From: Pseudomonas baetica
Lineage (GTDB): Bacteria > Pseudomonadota > Gammaproteobacteria > Pseudomonadales > Pseudomonadaceae
Reading direction: 5' to 3'
NCBI RefSeq assembly: GCF_019733355.1
Contig: NZ_JAIHLQ010000019.1
Span: forward strand, 62,001-126,000
DNA length: 64,000 bases
The first letter of the stretch is position 1, and the number at the start of each line of letters is the position of its first letter. Shown here piece after piece: positions 8,455 to 16,804 of this stretch. The notes beneath the pieces are model-generated. The model was given only the letters and a program-made list of their open reading frames with translations. It was not told the DNA's origin and ran no database searches. The position numbers and the translations under genes were made by a program.

Positions 8455-9357
8455 TCACTCAGCCAAATGCAACAACAGAAAATCAATAAACGCCCGCGAC
8501 TTGTGCGGCAGGTGCGGGGTGTTGGGGAACACCACGTTGATTGATTGCGAAGGCAGCGCGTACTCAGACAACAAGCGCACCAGACGTCCGCTGGCGATGT
8601 CATCCTCGACCACCCACGCCGGCAACACCGAGACGCCCAGCGACGACAGCGTCATCGAACGGATCGCCGTGGAGGAATTCGATTCGAAGTGATTGATGCC
8701 GTTGATCTCGACGCCCTGCCCCTGCCTGTCACGCAAGTTCCACTGAGTCGGTGCCTGCAGATTGCTGTTGGCGATCCACGGCACATTGTTCAGATCCTGC
8801 GGCTCATTCACTGGATAACGGGCGAGAAACGTTTCACTGGCGACCATCACGATTTCGTAATCCGCCAGCTTGCGGCTTTTGAATGCCGAGTCTGCCAAGT
8901 TACCCAGGCGAATCACCAGATCAAGCTTTTCCGCCACCAGATCATTCAATGAAGAGTTGAAGTTGTAGCACAATCGAATGTCCGGATAACGTTCAGAGAA
9001 CAGTGGAATCAGCGGCAGAATATATTTTTCACCGTATTCACTGGTCGAACTAATCCGCAACTTTCCTGACACCCGATTATTACCCTTCAATACGTTATCG
9101 AAGGCATTATCGATGTCCGCGACTATTCCCTTGAACTCGTCATAAAAGTCCTGCCCAATTTCCGTCAGCGATACATTGCGCGTATTTCGAATCAGCAACG
9201 TCGCTGACAAAACCTCCTCCAGTGCCTTGACATGCAGACTGGCCATGGCTTTGCTGATACTGAGGTAGTTGGCAGCCTTGGTATAAGAACCAAAATCAAC
9301 CACCGCGAGAAACGTCTGAACCCGATTAAGATGAGCGTGCATAGCGCTGTGGTTCAC
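8455..9357 (-). CDS. LysR-family transcriptional regulator
   Basis: This is a 300-residue regulator with an N-terminal winged helix-turn-helix (FLAVVDFGSYTKAANYLSISK, then ALEEVLSATLLIRNTR) and a LysR effector-binding domain. It belongs to the CrgA-like class with a short linker. I chose the GTG at 9357 because an AGGA lies 7 nt upstream of it; the ATG at 9342 has no ribosome-binding site. It is divergent from an MFS transporter gene across 90 bp, the usual arrangement when a LysR protein controls its neighbour. The effector is unknown. Confidence 0.9.
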   Translation of the reverse strand: MNHSAMHAHLNRVQTFLAVVDFGSYTKAANYLSISKAMASLHVKALEEVLSATLLIRNTRNVSLTEIGQDFYDEFKGIVADIDNAFDNVLKGNNRVSGKLRISSTSEYGEKYILPLIPLFSERYPDIRLCYNFNSSLNDLVAEKLDLVIRLGNLADSAFKSRKLADYEIVMVASETFLARYPVNEPQDLNNVPWIANSNLQAPTQWNLRDRQGQGVEINGINHFESNSSTAIRSMTLSSLGVSVLPAWVVEDDIASGRLVRLLSEYALPSQSINVVFPNTPHLPHKSRAFIDFLLLHLAE

Positions 9358-9447
9358 TGTTAAATCCTGTCAAACATTGTTTTCAGCATAGTCGTATCGA
9401 CACTTCAAGTCCACCGCCCCTATGCTGCGCGACAAAGGGGATACAAC

Positions 9448-10815
9448 ATGAACTATCGCTATAAAATCGCGTTGATCTTTCTGATCGGTTTCTTTATTGA
9501 TTGCATTAATATATTCATGTCGGCTGTGGCATTGCCCAGTATATCGGCAACTTTGCAAGTCAGTACTTCATCGGTGGCCTGGGTCGCCAATGCTTATATT
9601 CTAGGGCTGACACTGATTATCCCAGTGAGCACCTGGCTGGCCGGTCGCTTCGGCAGCCGGGAGATTCTCACCGCCTCGATGCTGGTTTTCACCGGTTCAG
9701 TGTGGATGTGTGGTTTGTCCGACAGTTTCCTTGAACTGGTGATCTGGCGTTTCATCCAAGGCATCGGCGGCGGGCTGTTGATTCCGGTCGGTCAGGCACT
9801 GACCTTCAATCTGTTCCAGGGCGAGCAGCGGGCAAAAATCTCTACGCTGGTCATGGCGGTGGCGCTGATCGCCCCGGCGATTTCGCCCACCGTCGGCGGC
9901 ATCATCGTCGACAGCAGTTCGTGGCGCTGGGTGTTCTACAGCAACATCCCGTTCTCGTTGATCGCTGCCGGGCTGTCGTGGTTCTGGATCAAGGAAAGCA
10001 AACCCGCCAGCCTGCCCCGCCCGGACATCAAGGGCCTGTTGCTGGTCAGCGCAGCACTGGCCAGCCTGCTGATGGGCATGTCGCTGTATGGCGGCGACTA
10101 CCCGGCAGCGGCCGCCGTTGCGTGCCTCGTGGCAGGCCTGGTGTTCATCGCGTTGTACCTGGCGCATTACCGTCGCTCCAGCCACGCGATCATCGAACTG
10201 AACCTGCTCAAGAGCAAAAAACTCAGCACTTCGATCTTCATCTATTACGCGATTCCGGGGGTGTTCACCGGGGTCAACCTGATGAGCATTTTCTTCCTGC
10301 AGAACACCCTGCACTTCAGCGCCCGGCTGACCGGGATGTTCATGATCCTCTATGCCATCGGCGCATTCATCGCGATGACGATCTGTGGCCGGGTCTACAA
10401 CCGCGTGGGCGCCAAACGCCTGTTCATCCTCGGCATGCTCTTGCACAGCGCGGGCATCGCCACGCTGATGCTGGTGAATGCGCCGACGGATCTGTGGGTG
10501 ATCGTGATTGCTTACAGCCTGATGGGCATCGGTGGCGGCATCGGCGCCAACACCGCGCAAACCACTTCGCTGATGGATTTTGCCGGCGGCGACACGCACA
10601 AGGCCAGCGTGATCTGGAATATCAACCGGCAAATGTCGTTCAGCCTCGGTGCCGCGCTGTTTCTGATGATCTTCAACCTGCTGCTCAAGCCGTTCGACAC
10701 CACGGCGGCCTATCACGCGACCTTCGCGATTGCGGCGCTGGTCGGGCTGTTTCCGCTGTTTTTGATGAGTCAATTGAACCCTGTAAAGGCAAACCATGAA
10801 CAACAACCAGATTGA
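9448..10815 (+). CDS. MFS transporter, DHA2-type drug exporter
   Basis: This is a 455-residue inner-membrane proton-driven exporter of the major facilitator superfamily. It has 12-14 hydrophobic segments, the motif WVANAYILGLTLIIPVSTWL in the second helix, WLAGRFGSRE (motif A-like), and RFIQGIGGGLLIPVGQAL (motif B-like), all typical of the EmrB/DHA2 group. AAAGGGG precedes the ATG. The next gene overlaps its 3' end by 20 bp. Substrate cannot be read from sequence; the divergent LysR gene suggests induction by a small molecule. Confidence 0.9.
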   Translation: MNYRYKIALIFLIGFFIDCINIFMSAVALPSISATLQVSTSSVAWVANAYILGLTLIIPVSTWLAGRFGSREILTASMLVFTGSVWMCGLSDSFLELVIWRFIQGIGGGLLIPVGQALTFNLFQGEQRAKISTLVMAVALIAPAISPTVGGIIVDSSSWRWVFYSNIPFSLIAAGLSWFWIKESKPASLPRPDIKGLLLVSAALASLLMGMSLYGGDYPAAAAVACLVAGLVFIALYLAHYRRSSHAIIELNLLKSKKLSTSIFIYYAIPGVFTGVNLMSIFFLQNTLHFSARLTGMFMILYAIGAFIAMTICGRVYNRVGAKRLFILGMLLHSAGIATLMLVNAPTDLWVIVIAYSLMGIGGGIGANTAQTTSLMDFAGGDTHKASVIWNINRQMSFSLGAALFLMIFNLLLKPFDTTAAYHATFAIAALVGLFPLFLMSQLNPVKANHEQQPD

Positions 10816-11218
10816 ACAAGCGCAACACAGTATCCATTACGTGCACGAACTGATTCACCGTGTGTTTACCCATGCCGACGGCAACGGCGAAGCCAGTATC
10901 ACGGAGCTGATGAAGGCCTTCGCCAAGGACTTCCGTATGGTCACCACTTCGGCGACGACGGTTGATCGGTCCCAGGTCGAGCAGTTGTTCAGGAGCTCGG
11001 TGGGTGGCCGACCGGGGCTGAAAATCATCATCACCGATTTGCACACGGTCTGGCAGGAAGACGAAACGGTGGCACTGAGCTACACCGAAACTCATCGCCA
11101 GGGCGACAACGTCACTTCGCGTGTCTCGGTGGCGATTCTTCGGGTTCAGGCAGGTGGCGTTGAATGGCAGTACCTGCATGAAACGGCATTCACCCCGCAG
11201 AGCGGAACCACACGGTAA
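10796..11218 (+). CDS. SnoaL/DUF4440-like small protein
   Basis: This is a 140-residue protein with a predicted cystatin-like alpha+beta fold. It has an N-terminal helix pair, then a beta-rich half containing WQEDETVALSYTETH and a late EWQYLHETAF. The pattern resembles DUF4440/SnoaL-like (NTF2 superfamily) proteins, which include both enzymes and ligand carriers. No catalytic residue can be named. It overlaps the MFS gene by 20 bp, so it is translationally coupled and presumably acts with the exporter. Confidence 0.7.
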   Translation: MNNNQIEQAQHSIHYVHELIHRVFTHADGNGEASITELMKAFAKDFRMVTTSATTVDRSQVEQLFRSSVGGRPGLKIIITDLHTVWQEDETVALSYTETHRQGDNVTSRVSVAILRVQAGGVEWQYLHETAFTPQSGTTR

Positions 11219-11225
11219 AAGATCA

Positions 11226-11239
11226 TTCGGTTTTCCGAA
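11226..11239. promoter_or_regulatory. AauR-type upstream activator site 1
   Basis: TTCGGTTTTCCGAA matches exactly the TTCGG-N4-CCGAA inverted repeat described for AauR in P. putida. It lies about 120 bp upstream of the -24/-12 promoter of gltI, an expected distance for an enhancer-binding activator. Confidence 0.8.
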
Positions 11240-11256
11240 CGCGACCTTCCGGTCGA

Positions 11257-11270
11257 TTCGGATAACCGGA
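11257..11270. promoter_or_regulatory. AauR-type upstream activator site 2
   Basis: TTCGGATAACCGGA is a near-perfect second copy of the TTCGG-N4-CCGAA repeat, differing at one base in the right arm. Its start is 31 bp after the start of site 1, roughly three helical turns, placing both sites on one face of the DNA. Confidence 0.75.
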
Positions 11271-11345
11271 TCAGTTATCCCGAATAACACCGACACAAAA
11301 ACTTAATAACCAAGCAGATCAAGCAGTTAACCACTGTCGACTGGT

Positions 11346-11362
11346 TTGGCACGACTCATGCT
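11346..11362 (+). promoter_or_regulatory. Sigma54 (-24/-12) promoter of gltIJKL
   Basis: TTGGCACGACTCATGCT carries the invariant GG and GC with the required 10-nt spacing and the TGGCACG core. It is 117 bp upstream of the gltI start. Together with the two AauR-type sites and the sigma54 activator gene aauR downstream, this is a complete control unit. Confidence 0.88.
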
Positions 11363-11478
11363 CTACACTCTCTCGACGAATGTCTGTTGAGCCAATCCTT
11401 CAGGAGCCGTCAGGCATTCGAAGCACAAAAGGGCCGACAAACTGGCTCCATAAAAAAAACAATGTCGAGGAAAATTTG

Positions 11479-12393
11479 ATGCGCATCGTTCCCCATATCC
11501 TGGGCGCAGCCATTGCTGCCGCTCTGATCAGCACGCCAGTTTTCGCCGCCGAACTCACCGGCACCCTGAAGAAAATCAAAGAGTCCGGTGTGATCACCCT
11601 GGGCCACCGCGACGCTTCTATTCCTTTTTCCTACATCGCTGATGCGTCCGGCAAACCGGTCGGCTACTCGCACGATATCCAAATGGCCATCGTCGAAGCG
11701 ATCAAGAAAGACCTCGACCTTCCAGACCTGCAGGTCAAATACAACCTGGTGACCTCGCAGACCCGTATTCCACTGGTGCAGAACGGCACCGTGGACATCG
11801 AGTGCGGCTCGACCACCAACAACGTCGAACGTCAGCAGCAAGTTGACTTCTCTGTCGGCATCTTCGAAATCGGTACCCGTCTTCTGTCCAAGAAAGACTC
11901 CAAGTACAAAGATTTCGACGACCTCAAAGGCAAGAACGTCGTGACCACCGCTGGCACCACGTCCGAGCGCATTCTCAAGTCGATGAATGCCGACAAGCAG
12001 ATGGGCATGAACGTCATCTCCGCCAAAGACCACGGCGAGTCCTTCCAGATGCTGGAGTCGGGCCGTGCCGTAGCGTTCATGATGGATGACGCGTTGCTGG
12101 CCGGTGAAGCCGCCAAGGCCAAGAAAGCGACTGACTGGGAAGTGACCGGCACTCCACAGTCGTACGAAATCTATGGCTGCATGATGCGTAAAGGCGACGA
12201 GCCGTTCAAAAAGGCTGTCGATGACGCCATCAAGGCTACCTACGCCTCGGGCGCGATCAACAACATCTACGACAAGTGGTTCATGCAGCCGATTCCACCA
12301 AAAGGCCTGAACCTGAACTTCCCGATGAGCAACGAGCTCAAGGCCCTGATCGCCAATCCGACCGACAAAGCGGCTGACGACAAGAAGTCCTGA
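11479..12393 (+). CDS. gltI: Glutamate/aspartate-binding periplasmic protein
   Basis: This is the solute-binding component of an acidic amino-acid importer (GltI/AatJ type), 304 residues. A signal peptide spans about residues 1-23 (MRIVPHILGAAIAAALISTP, then VFA-A cleavage). The type-3 binding-protein fold follows, with GVITLGHRDASIPFSY, ECGSTTNNVERQQQVDFS and VTTAGTTSERILK as landmarks. The ATG at 11479 has GAGG 8 nt upstream; longer frames run into the sigma54 promoter region. It is the first gene of the operon and is separated from gltJ by a strong hairpin, which would favour higher yield of the binding protein. Confidence 0.95.
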   Translation: MRIVPHILGAAIAAALISTPVFAAELTGTLKKIKESGVITLGHRDASIPFSYIADASGKPVGYSHDIQMAIVEAIKKDLDLPDLQVKYNLVTSQTRIPLVQNGTVDIECGSTTNNVERQQQVDFSVGIFEIGTRLLSKKDSKYKDFDDLKGKNVVTTAGTTSERILKSMNADKQMGMNVISAKDHGESFQMLESGRAVAFMMDDALLAGEAAKAKKATDWEVTGTPQSYEIYGCMMRKGDEPFKKAVDDAIKATYASGAINNIYDKWFMQPIPPKGLNLNFPMSNELKALIANPTDKAADDKKS

Positions 12394-12410
12394 TTTCTGA
12401 CTAACCTTAT

Positions 12411-12440
12411 CCCCTGAAGAGGCGCCTGCCTCTTCAGGGG
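12411..12440 (+). terminator. Stable hairpin between gltI and gltJ
   Basis: A perfect 13-bp stem starts CCCCTGAAGAGGC and closes on the 4-nt loop GCCT. It starts 18 nt after the gltI stop and lacks a T run. That fits a partial terminator or an mRNA 3'-end protector setting the ratio of binding protein to permease, rather than a full stop, since gltJKL continue downstream. Confidence 0.75.
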
Positions 12441-12587
12441 ATGGTCACTCCCTGCTGGCATTTTTTGGAAACACTCGAACCGGTGTCTGTCGAGCCGATC
12501 GCGTGTGCCTGACCGTCAAGATCAGGCTGGGAACGGAGTTTCCCCAGGCGGGCACTTGTACATCGATCGAATCGAGGGGAGACCCTA

Positions 12588-13334
12588 ATGAATTACAACT
12601 GGGACTGGGGCGTGTTCTTCAAGTCCACCGGCGTGGGCAGCGAGACCTATCTCGACTGGTTCATTTCCGGGCTGGGCTGGACCATCGCCATCGCCATCGT
12701 CGCCTGGATCATCGCCCTGCTGCTGGGCTCGATCCTGGGCGTCATGCGTACCGTGCCGAACCGCATCGTGTCGGGCATCGCGACCTGCTACGTCGAGCTG
12801 TTCCGTAACGTGCCGCTGCTGGTTCAACTGTTCATCTGGTACTTCCTGGTACCCGACCTGCTGCCGCCAGATCTGCAAGAGTGGTACAAGCAGGACCTGA
12901 ACCCGACCACCTCGGCCTACCTGAGTGTTGTCGTGTGCCTTGGCCTGTTCACCGCCGCGCGGGTCTGCGAACAAGTGCGCACCGGTATCCAGGCGCTGCC
13001 TCGTGGCCAGGAATCGGCCGCCCGTGCCATGGGTTTCAAGCTGCCACAGATCTACTGGAACGTGCTGCTGCCGCAGGCCTACCGGATCATCATTCCCCCG
13101 CTCACCTCGGAATTTTTGAACGTGTTCAAAAACTCCTCCGTGGCCTCGCTGATCGGTCTGATGGAGCTGCTCGCTCAGACCAAACAGACAGCCGAGTTCT
13201 CGGCCAACCTCTTTGAAGCCTTCACCCTGGCGACCCTGATCTATTTCACCCTGAACATGAGCCTGATGTTGCTGATGCGCGTGATCGAGAAGAAAGTTGC
13301 CGTGCCCGGCCTGATCTCCGTGGGGGGTAAATAA
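12588..13334 (+). CDS. gltJ: Acidic amino-acid ABC transporter permease GltJ
   Basis: This is an inner-membrane permease subunit of 248 residues, HisM/GltJ family. It has about five transmembrane segments and the ABC-ATPase docking loop in the form EQVRTGIQALPRGQESAARAMG (the EAA motif). It begins with the family-typical MNYNWDWGVFF. Its TAA overlaps the gltK start (TAATG), so the two permease subunits are translationally coupled. It works with GltK, the ATPase GltL and the binding protein GltI. Confidence 0.95.
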   Translation: MNYNWDWGVFFKSTGVGSETYLDWFISGLGWTIAIAIVAWIIALLLGSILGVMRTVPNRIVSGIATCYVELFRNVPLLVQLFIWYFLVPDLLPPDLQEWYKQDLNPTTSAYLSVVVCLGLFTAARVCEQVRTGIQALPRGQESAARAMGFKLPQIYWNVLLPQAYRIIIPPLTSEFLNVFKNSSVASLIGLMELLAQTKQTAEFSANLFEAFTLATLIYFTLNMSLMLLMRVIEKKVAVPGLISVGGK

Positions 13335-14005
13335 TGGAATTCGATTTCAGTGGCATCGTCCCGGCCATTCCCGGTTTGTGGAACGGCATGGTGATGACCC
13401 TCAAGCTGATGGCCATGGGTGTGGTCGGCGGGATCATTCTCGGCACCCTTCTGGCGCTGATGCGTCTGTCGCATAACAAGCTGCTTTCAAGCATCGCTGG
13501 CGCGTACGTCAACTACTTCCGTTCGATCCCGCTGCTGCTGGTGATCACCTGGTTCTATCTGGCGGTGCCGTTCGTACTGCGCTGGATCACCGGTGAAGAC
13601 ACCCCGATCGGTGCGTTCGCCTCCTGCATCGTGGCGTTCATGATGTTCGAAGCGGCGTACTTCTGCGAAATCGTCCGGGCGGGTGTGCAGTCGATCCCCA
13701 AAGGCCAGATGGGTGCGGCGCAGGCACTGGGCATGACCTACGGCCAGATGATGCGTCTGATCATCCTGCCGCAGGCCTTTCGCAAGATGACCCCGCTGCT
13801 GCTGCAACAGAGCATCATTCTGTTCCAGGACACCTCGCTGGTTTACACCGTGGGCCTGGTGGACTTCCTCAACGCGTCCCGCGCCAGTGGCGACATCATT
13901 GGCCGTTCCAATGAGTTCCTGATTATTGCCGGTGTCGTGTACTTCACAATCAGCTTTGCCGCCTCGCTGCTGGTCAAGCGTCTGCAAAAAAGGTTTGCCG
14001 TATGA
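13334..14005 (+). CDS. gltK: Acidic amino-acid ABC transporter permease GltK
   Basis: This is the second permease subunit, 223 residues, with five hydrophobic helices. Its EAA docking loop reads EIVRAGVQSIPKGQMGAAQALG. It starts one base inside the gltJ stop and ends with an ATGA overlap into gltL, a tight operon. It forms the heterodimeric channel with GltJ. Confidence 0.95.
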   Translation: MEFDFSGIVPAIPGLWNGMVMTLKLMAMGVVGGIILGTLLALMRLSHNKLLSSIAGAYVNYFRSIPLLLVITWFYLAVPFVLRWITGEDTPIGAFASCIVAFMMFEAAYFCEIVRAGVQSIPKGQMGAAQALGMTYGQMMRLIILPQAFRKMTPLLLQQSIILFQDTSLVYTVGLVDFLNASRASGDIIGRSNEFLIIAGVVYFTISFAASLLVKRLQKRFAV

Positions 14006-14736
14006 TCTCCATCAAGAACATCAACAAGTGGTATGGCGACTTCCAGGTGCTGACTGATTGCAGCACCGAGGTCAAAAAAGGCGAAGTGATCGTGGTTTGC
14101 GGCCCGTCGGGTTCCGGCAAATCGACCCTGATCAAGTGCGTCAACGCGCTGGAACCGTTCCAGAAAGGTGACATCGTCGTGGACGGCACCTCCATTGCCG
14201 ATCCGAAGACCAACCTGCCGAAACTGCGTTCACGCGTCGGCATGGTGTTCCAGCATTTCGAACTGTTCCCGCACCTGACCATCACCGAAAACCTGACCAT
14301 CGCGCAGATCAAGGTGCTGGGCCGCAGCAAGGAAGAGGCGACCAAGAAAGGTCTGCAACTGCTTGAGCGCGTCGGTCTGTCGGCCCACGCCCACAAGCAC
14401 CCGGGGCAACTGTCCGGTGGTCAGCAACAGCGTGTGGCGATTGCCCGTGCGCTGGCGATGGACCCGATCGTCATGCTGTTCGACGAGCCGACCTCGGCGC
14501 TCGATCCGGAAATGGTCAACGAAGTACTCGACGTAATGGTGCAACTGGCCCACGAAGGCATGACCATGATGTGCGTGACCCACGAAATGGGCTTCGCTCG
14601 CAAAGTGGCCGACCGCGTGATCTTCATGGACGCCGGCAAGATCATCGAAGACTGCCCGAAGGAGGAGTTCTTCGGCGACATCAATGCCCGCTCCGAACGT
14701 GCGCAGCATTTCCTCGAGAAGATTCTGCAGCACTAA
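14002..14736 (+). CDS. gltL: Acidic amino-acid ABC transporter ATPase GltL
   Basis: This is a 244-residue ATPase subunit of the polar amino-acid family. It shows Walker A (GPSGSGKST), signature LSGGQQQRVAIARAL, Walker B (VMLFDEPTSALDP) and H-loop (CVTHE). It has no extra C-terminal domain, as usual for GlnQ/GltL proteins. It is the last transporter gene before a REPIN and the aauSR genes. Confidence 0.96.
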   Translation: MISIKNINKWYGDFQVLTDCSTEVKKGEVIVVCGPSGSGKSTLIKCVNALEPFQKGDIVVDGTSIADPKTNLPKLRSRVGMVFQHFELFPHLTITENLTIAQIKVLGRSKEEATKKGLQLLERVGLSAHAHKHPGQLSGGQQQRVAIARALAMDPIVMLFDEPTSALDPEMVNEVLDVMVQLAHEGMTMMCVTHEMGFARKVADRVIFMDAGKIIEDCPKEEFFGDINARSERAQHFLEKILQH

Positions 14737-14759
14737 AAGCAACACACCGCTCCCCAACT

Positions 14760-14852
14760 GTGGGATCGGGCTTGTTCGCGAAGAGGCCGGCACTTTCAAC
14801 ATCATCGTTGACTGCCCCACCGCTTTCGCGAGCAAGCCCGCTCCCACATTGG
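14760..14852. repeat. REPIN (inverted REP pair)
   Basis: GGGCTTGTTCGCGAAG (one base off the core) and TTTCGCGAGCAAGCCCGC face each other across about 45 bp, between gltL and aauS. Such palindromes often stabilise or end the upstream message, which may separate transporter and regulator expression. Confidence 0.85.
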
Positions 14853-14902
14853 ATCAATGATGATCCTGAGATTTGTGTTGTGGTTGACCCAAGGCATCTG
14901 TG

Positions 14903-16804
14903 ATGAAATGCGACCCCACTCTCTATCGCGCCGCGCCGCCATCACTTGCCGTGAAGCCCCGTCTGATTCGTCATTTGTTCCTGCCGCCGCTGGTCATCGC
15001 CCTGATGATCGGATTGGGTTACATCGGCTTCTGGACCAGTGAACACTTCGGTATCCGCAGCCTCGGCGAGAACGGCCAGCGTCAGCTCGAACTGCACGCA
15101 CGCGCGGTCGAAAGCGAGATCAGCAAATACACCTACCTGCCCAGCCTGCTGGAACTGGAAACCAGTGTCCCGCAACTGCTGGCCGACCCGACCCCGGAAC
15201 ATCGGCAAACGGTCAACCAATACCTTGAAGGCCTGAACCGGCGCAGTCGCAGTCGGGCCATCTACGTCATGGACACCACCGGCCGCGTCATGGCCACCAG
15301 CAACTGGCGCGATGTCGACAGTTACCTCGGTGAAGACCTGTCCTTTCGCGCCTACTTCCAGAAAGCCGTTCGCGGCGAACCCGGACGTTTCTACGGGATC
15401 GGCAGCACCAACGGCGAACCCGGTTATTACCTGGCCCATGGCCTGGAAGAACACGGCACGATCATCGGCGTTGCCGTCGTCAAAGTCAGGCTCGAAGCCA
15501 TGGAAGAGCGCTGGCAACGGGCGCGTCTCGAAGCATTTGTCAGCGACGAAAACGGCATCATCATTCTCTCCAGCGATCCGGCCCGACGGCTCAAATCGGT
15601 GGTACCGCTGAGCGACGAGACCAAGGAAAAACTCGCCCGCAGCCTGCAGTACTACTGGTTTCCGCTCAACGAACTGCAACCGCTGGCCCGGGAAACCCTG
15701 GCCGAAGGCGTGGAAAAACTCACGTTCCCGGCCAACAGTGAATTGCAGTCCGATGACGAGAACATCAGTTATCTGGCGCAGACCCGCCCCTTAAGCGACA
15801 CACCGTGGAATTTCACCCTGCTCACGCCGCTTCAGGATCTGCGCCGCGAAGCCATCAATCAGGGCATTCTGGTCGCCGTCGCGTTTGCCTTGGTCGCCTT
15901 CCTGCTGATTGCCTGGAACGAGCGGCGCAAGGTCATCGCCACCCGCCTCGCGGCCCGCGAAGCCTTGCAGCAAGCCAACAATCAACTGGAGCGTCGGATT
16001 ACCGAACGCACCGCTGACCTGCGCGCCAGCAACGATCGCCTCAAGAGCCAGATCCGCGAACGGCGTCAGGCCGAAGAGACGTTGCGCCGGGCTCAGGATG
16101 AGCTGGTGCAGGCGGGCAAACTCGCCGCGATCGGCCAGATGTCCACCAGCATCGCCCACGAATTGAACCAGCCGCTGGCGGCCATGCGCACGCTGTCGGG
16201 CAACACCGTTCGCTTCCTTGAGCGCGGGCAACTCGATGTCGCCAGTACCAATCTCAAGACCATCAATGACTTGATCGACCGCATGGGCCGGATCACCGCC
16301 AGCCTGCGTTCTTTTGCCCGGCGAGGTGACAATCAGGGCCAGGCCAGCCTCGGCAAAGCCGTGGAGGCGGCCCTGCAATTACTCGGCGCACGCCTGGATA
16401 GCTCGGCGCTGCAACTGCACCGGCAGTTCACTGATGTGCAGGTACAGATCGACCAGACCCGCCTCGAACAGATTCTGGTCAACCTGATCGGCAACGCCCT
16501 CGACGCCATGCAAGCGCAGCCGCTGCCGGAGCTGTGGCTGGAGGGTGAAGAGTTCAACGGCAAATATCGCCTGCGGGTGCGCGACAACGGCCATGGTGTC
16601 GACACCCAAGTACGCAAGCATCTGTTCGAACCGTTCTTCACCACCAAACCGGGCGAGCAAGGCCTGGGTCTGGGCCTGACCCTTTCTGCCAGCCTCGCGG
16701 CCGCCACCGGCGGGCATCTGGGTGTCGAACACCCGGCCAGCGGTGGTACCACCTTCGTCCTCAGTTTACCGTTGGTAAGCCCTACTCCTGCCGAGCCAAT
16801 ATGA
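14903..16804 (+). CDS. aauS: Sensor histidine kinase AauS (acidic amino-acid utilisation)
   Basis: This is an inner-membrane sensor kinase of 633 residues, DctB class. One transmembrane helix lies near residues 25-45. A periplasmic double-Cache-like region of about 260 residues follows, then a second helix near 310-330 and a coiled coil. The H-box is SIAHELNQPLAAMRTL, and the ATPase domain shows LVNLIGNALDAM, VRDNGHGVD and LFEPFFTTKPGEQGLGLGL. I chose ATG 14903; a GTG sits immediately before it. The stop overlaps aauR by ATGA. It should phosphorylate AauR in response to glutamate, aspartate or their amides. Confidence 0.92.
   Translation: MKCDPTLYRAAPPSLAVKPRLIRHLFLPPLVIALMIGLGYIGFWTSEHFGIRSLGENGQRQLELHARAVESEISKYTYLPSLLELETSVPQLLADPTPEHRQTVNQYLEGLNRRSRSRAIYVMDTTGRVMATSNWRDVDSYLGEDLSFRAYFQKAVRGEPGRFYGIGSTNGEPGYYLAHGLEEHGTIIGVAVVKVRLEAMEERWQRARLEAFVSDENGIIILSSDPARRLKSVVPLSDETKEKLARSLQYYWFPLNELQPLARETLAEGVEKLTFPANSELQSDDENISYLAQTRPLSDTPWNFTLLTPLQDLRREAINQGILVAVAFALVAFLLIAWNERRKVIATRLAAREALQQANNQLERRITERTADLRASNDRLKSQIRERRQAEETLRRAQDELVQAGKLAAIGQMSTSIAHELNQPLAAMRTLSGNTVRFLERGQLDVASTNLKTINDLIDRMGRITASLRSFARRGDNQGQASLGKAVEAALQLLGARLDSSALQLHRQFTDVQVQIDQTRLEQILVNLIGNALDAMQAQPLPELWLEGEEFNGKYRLRVRDNGHGVDTQVRKHLFEPFFTTKPGEQGLGLGLTLSASLAAATGGHLGVEHPASGGTTFVLSLPLVSPTPAEPI

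Noticed and set aside
9697..10806. Antisense frame of 369 codons in the MFS gene
   Set aside because: It is highly charged His/Arg/Gln-rich shadow sequence; the transporter frame has clear motifs.
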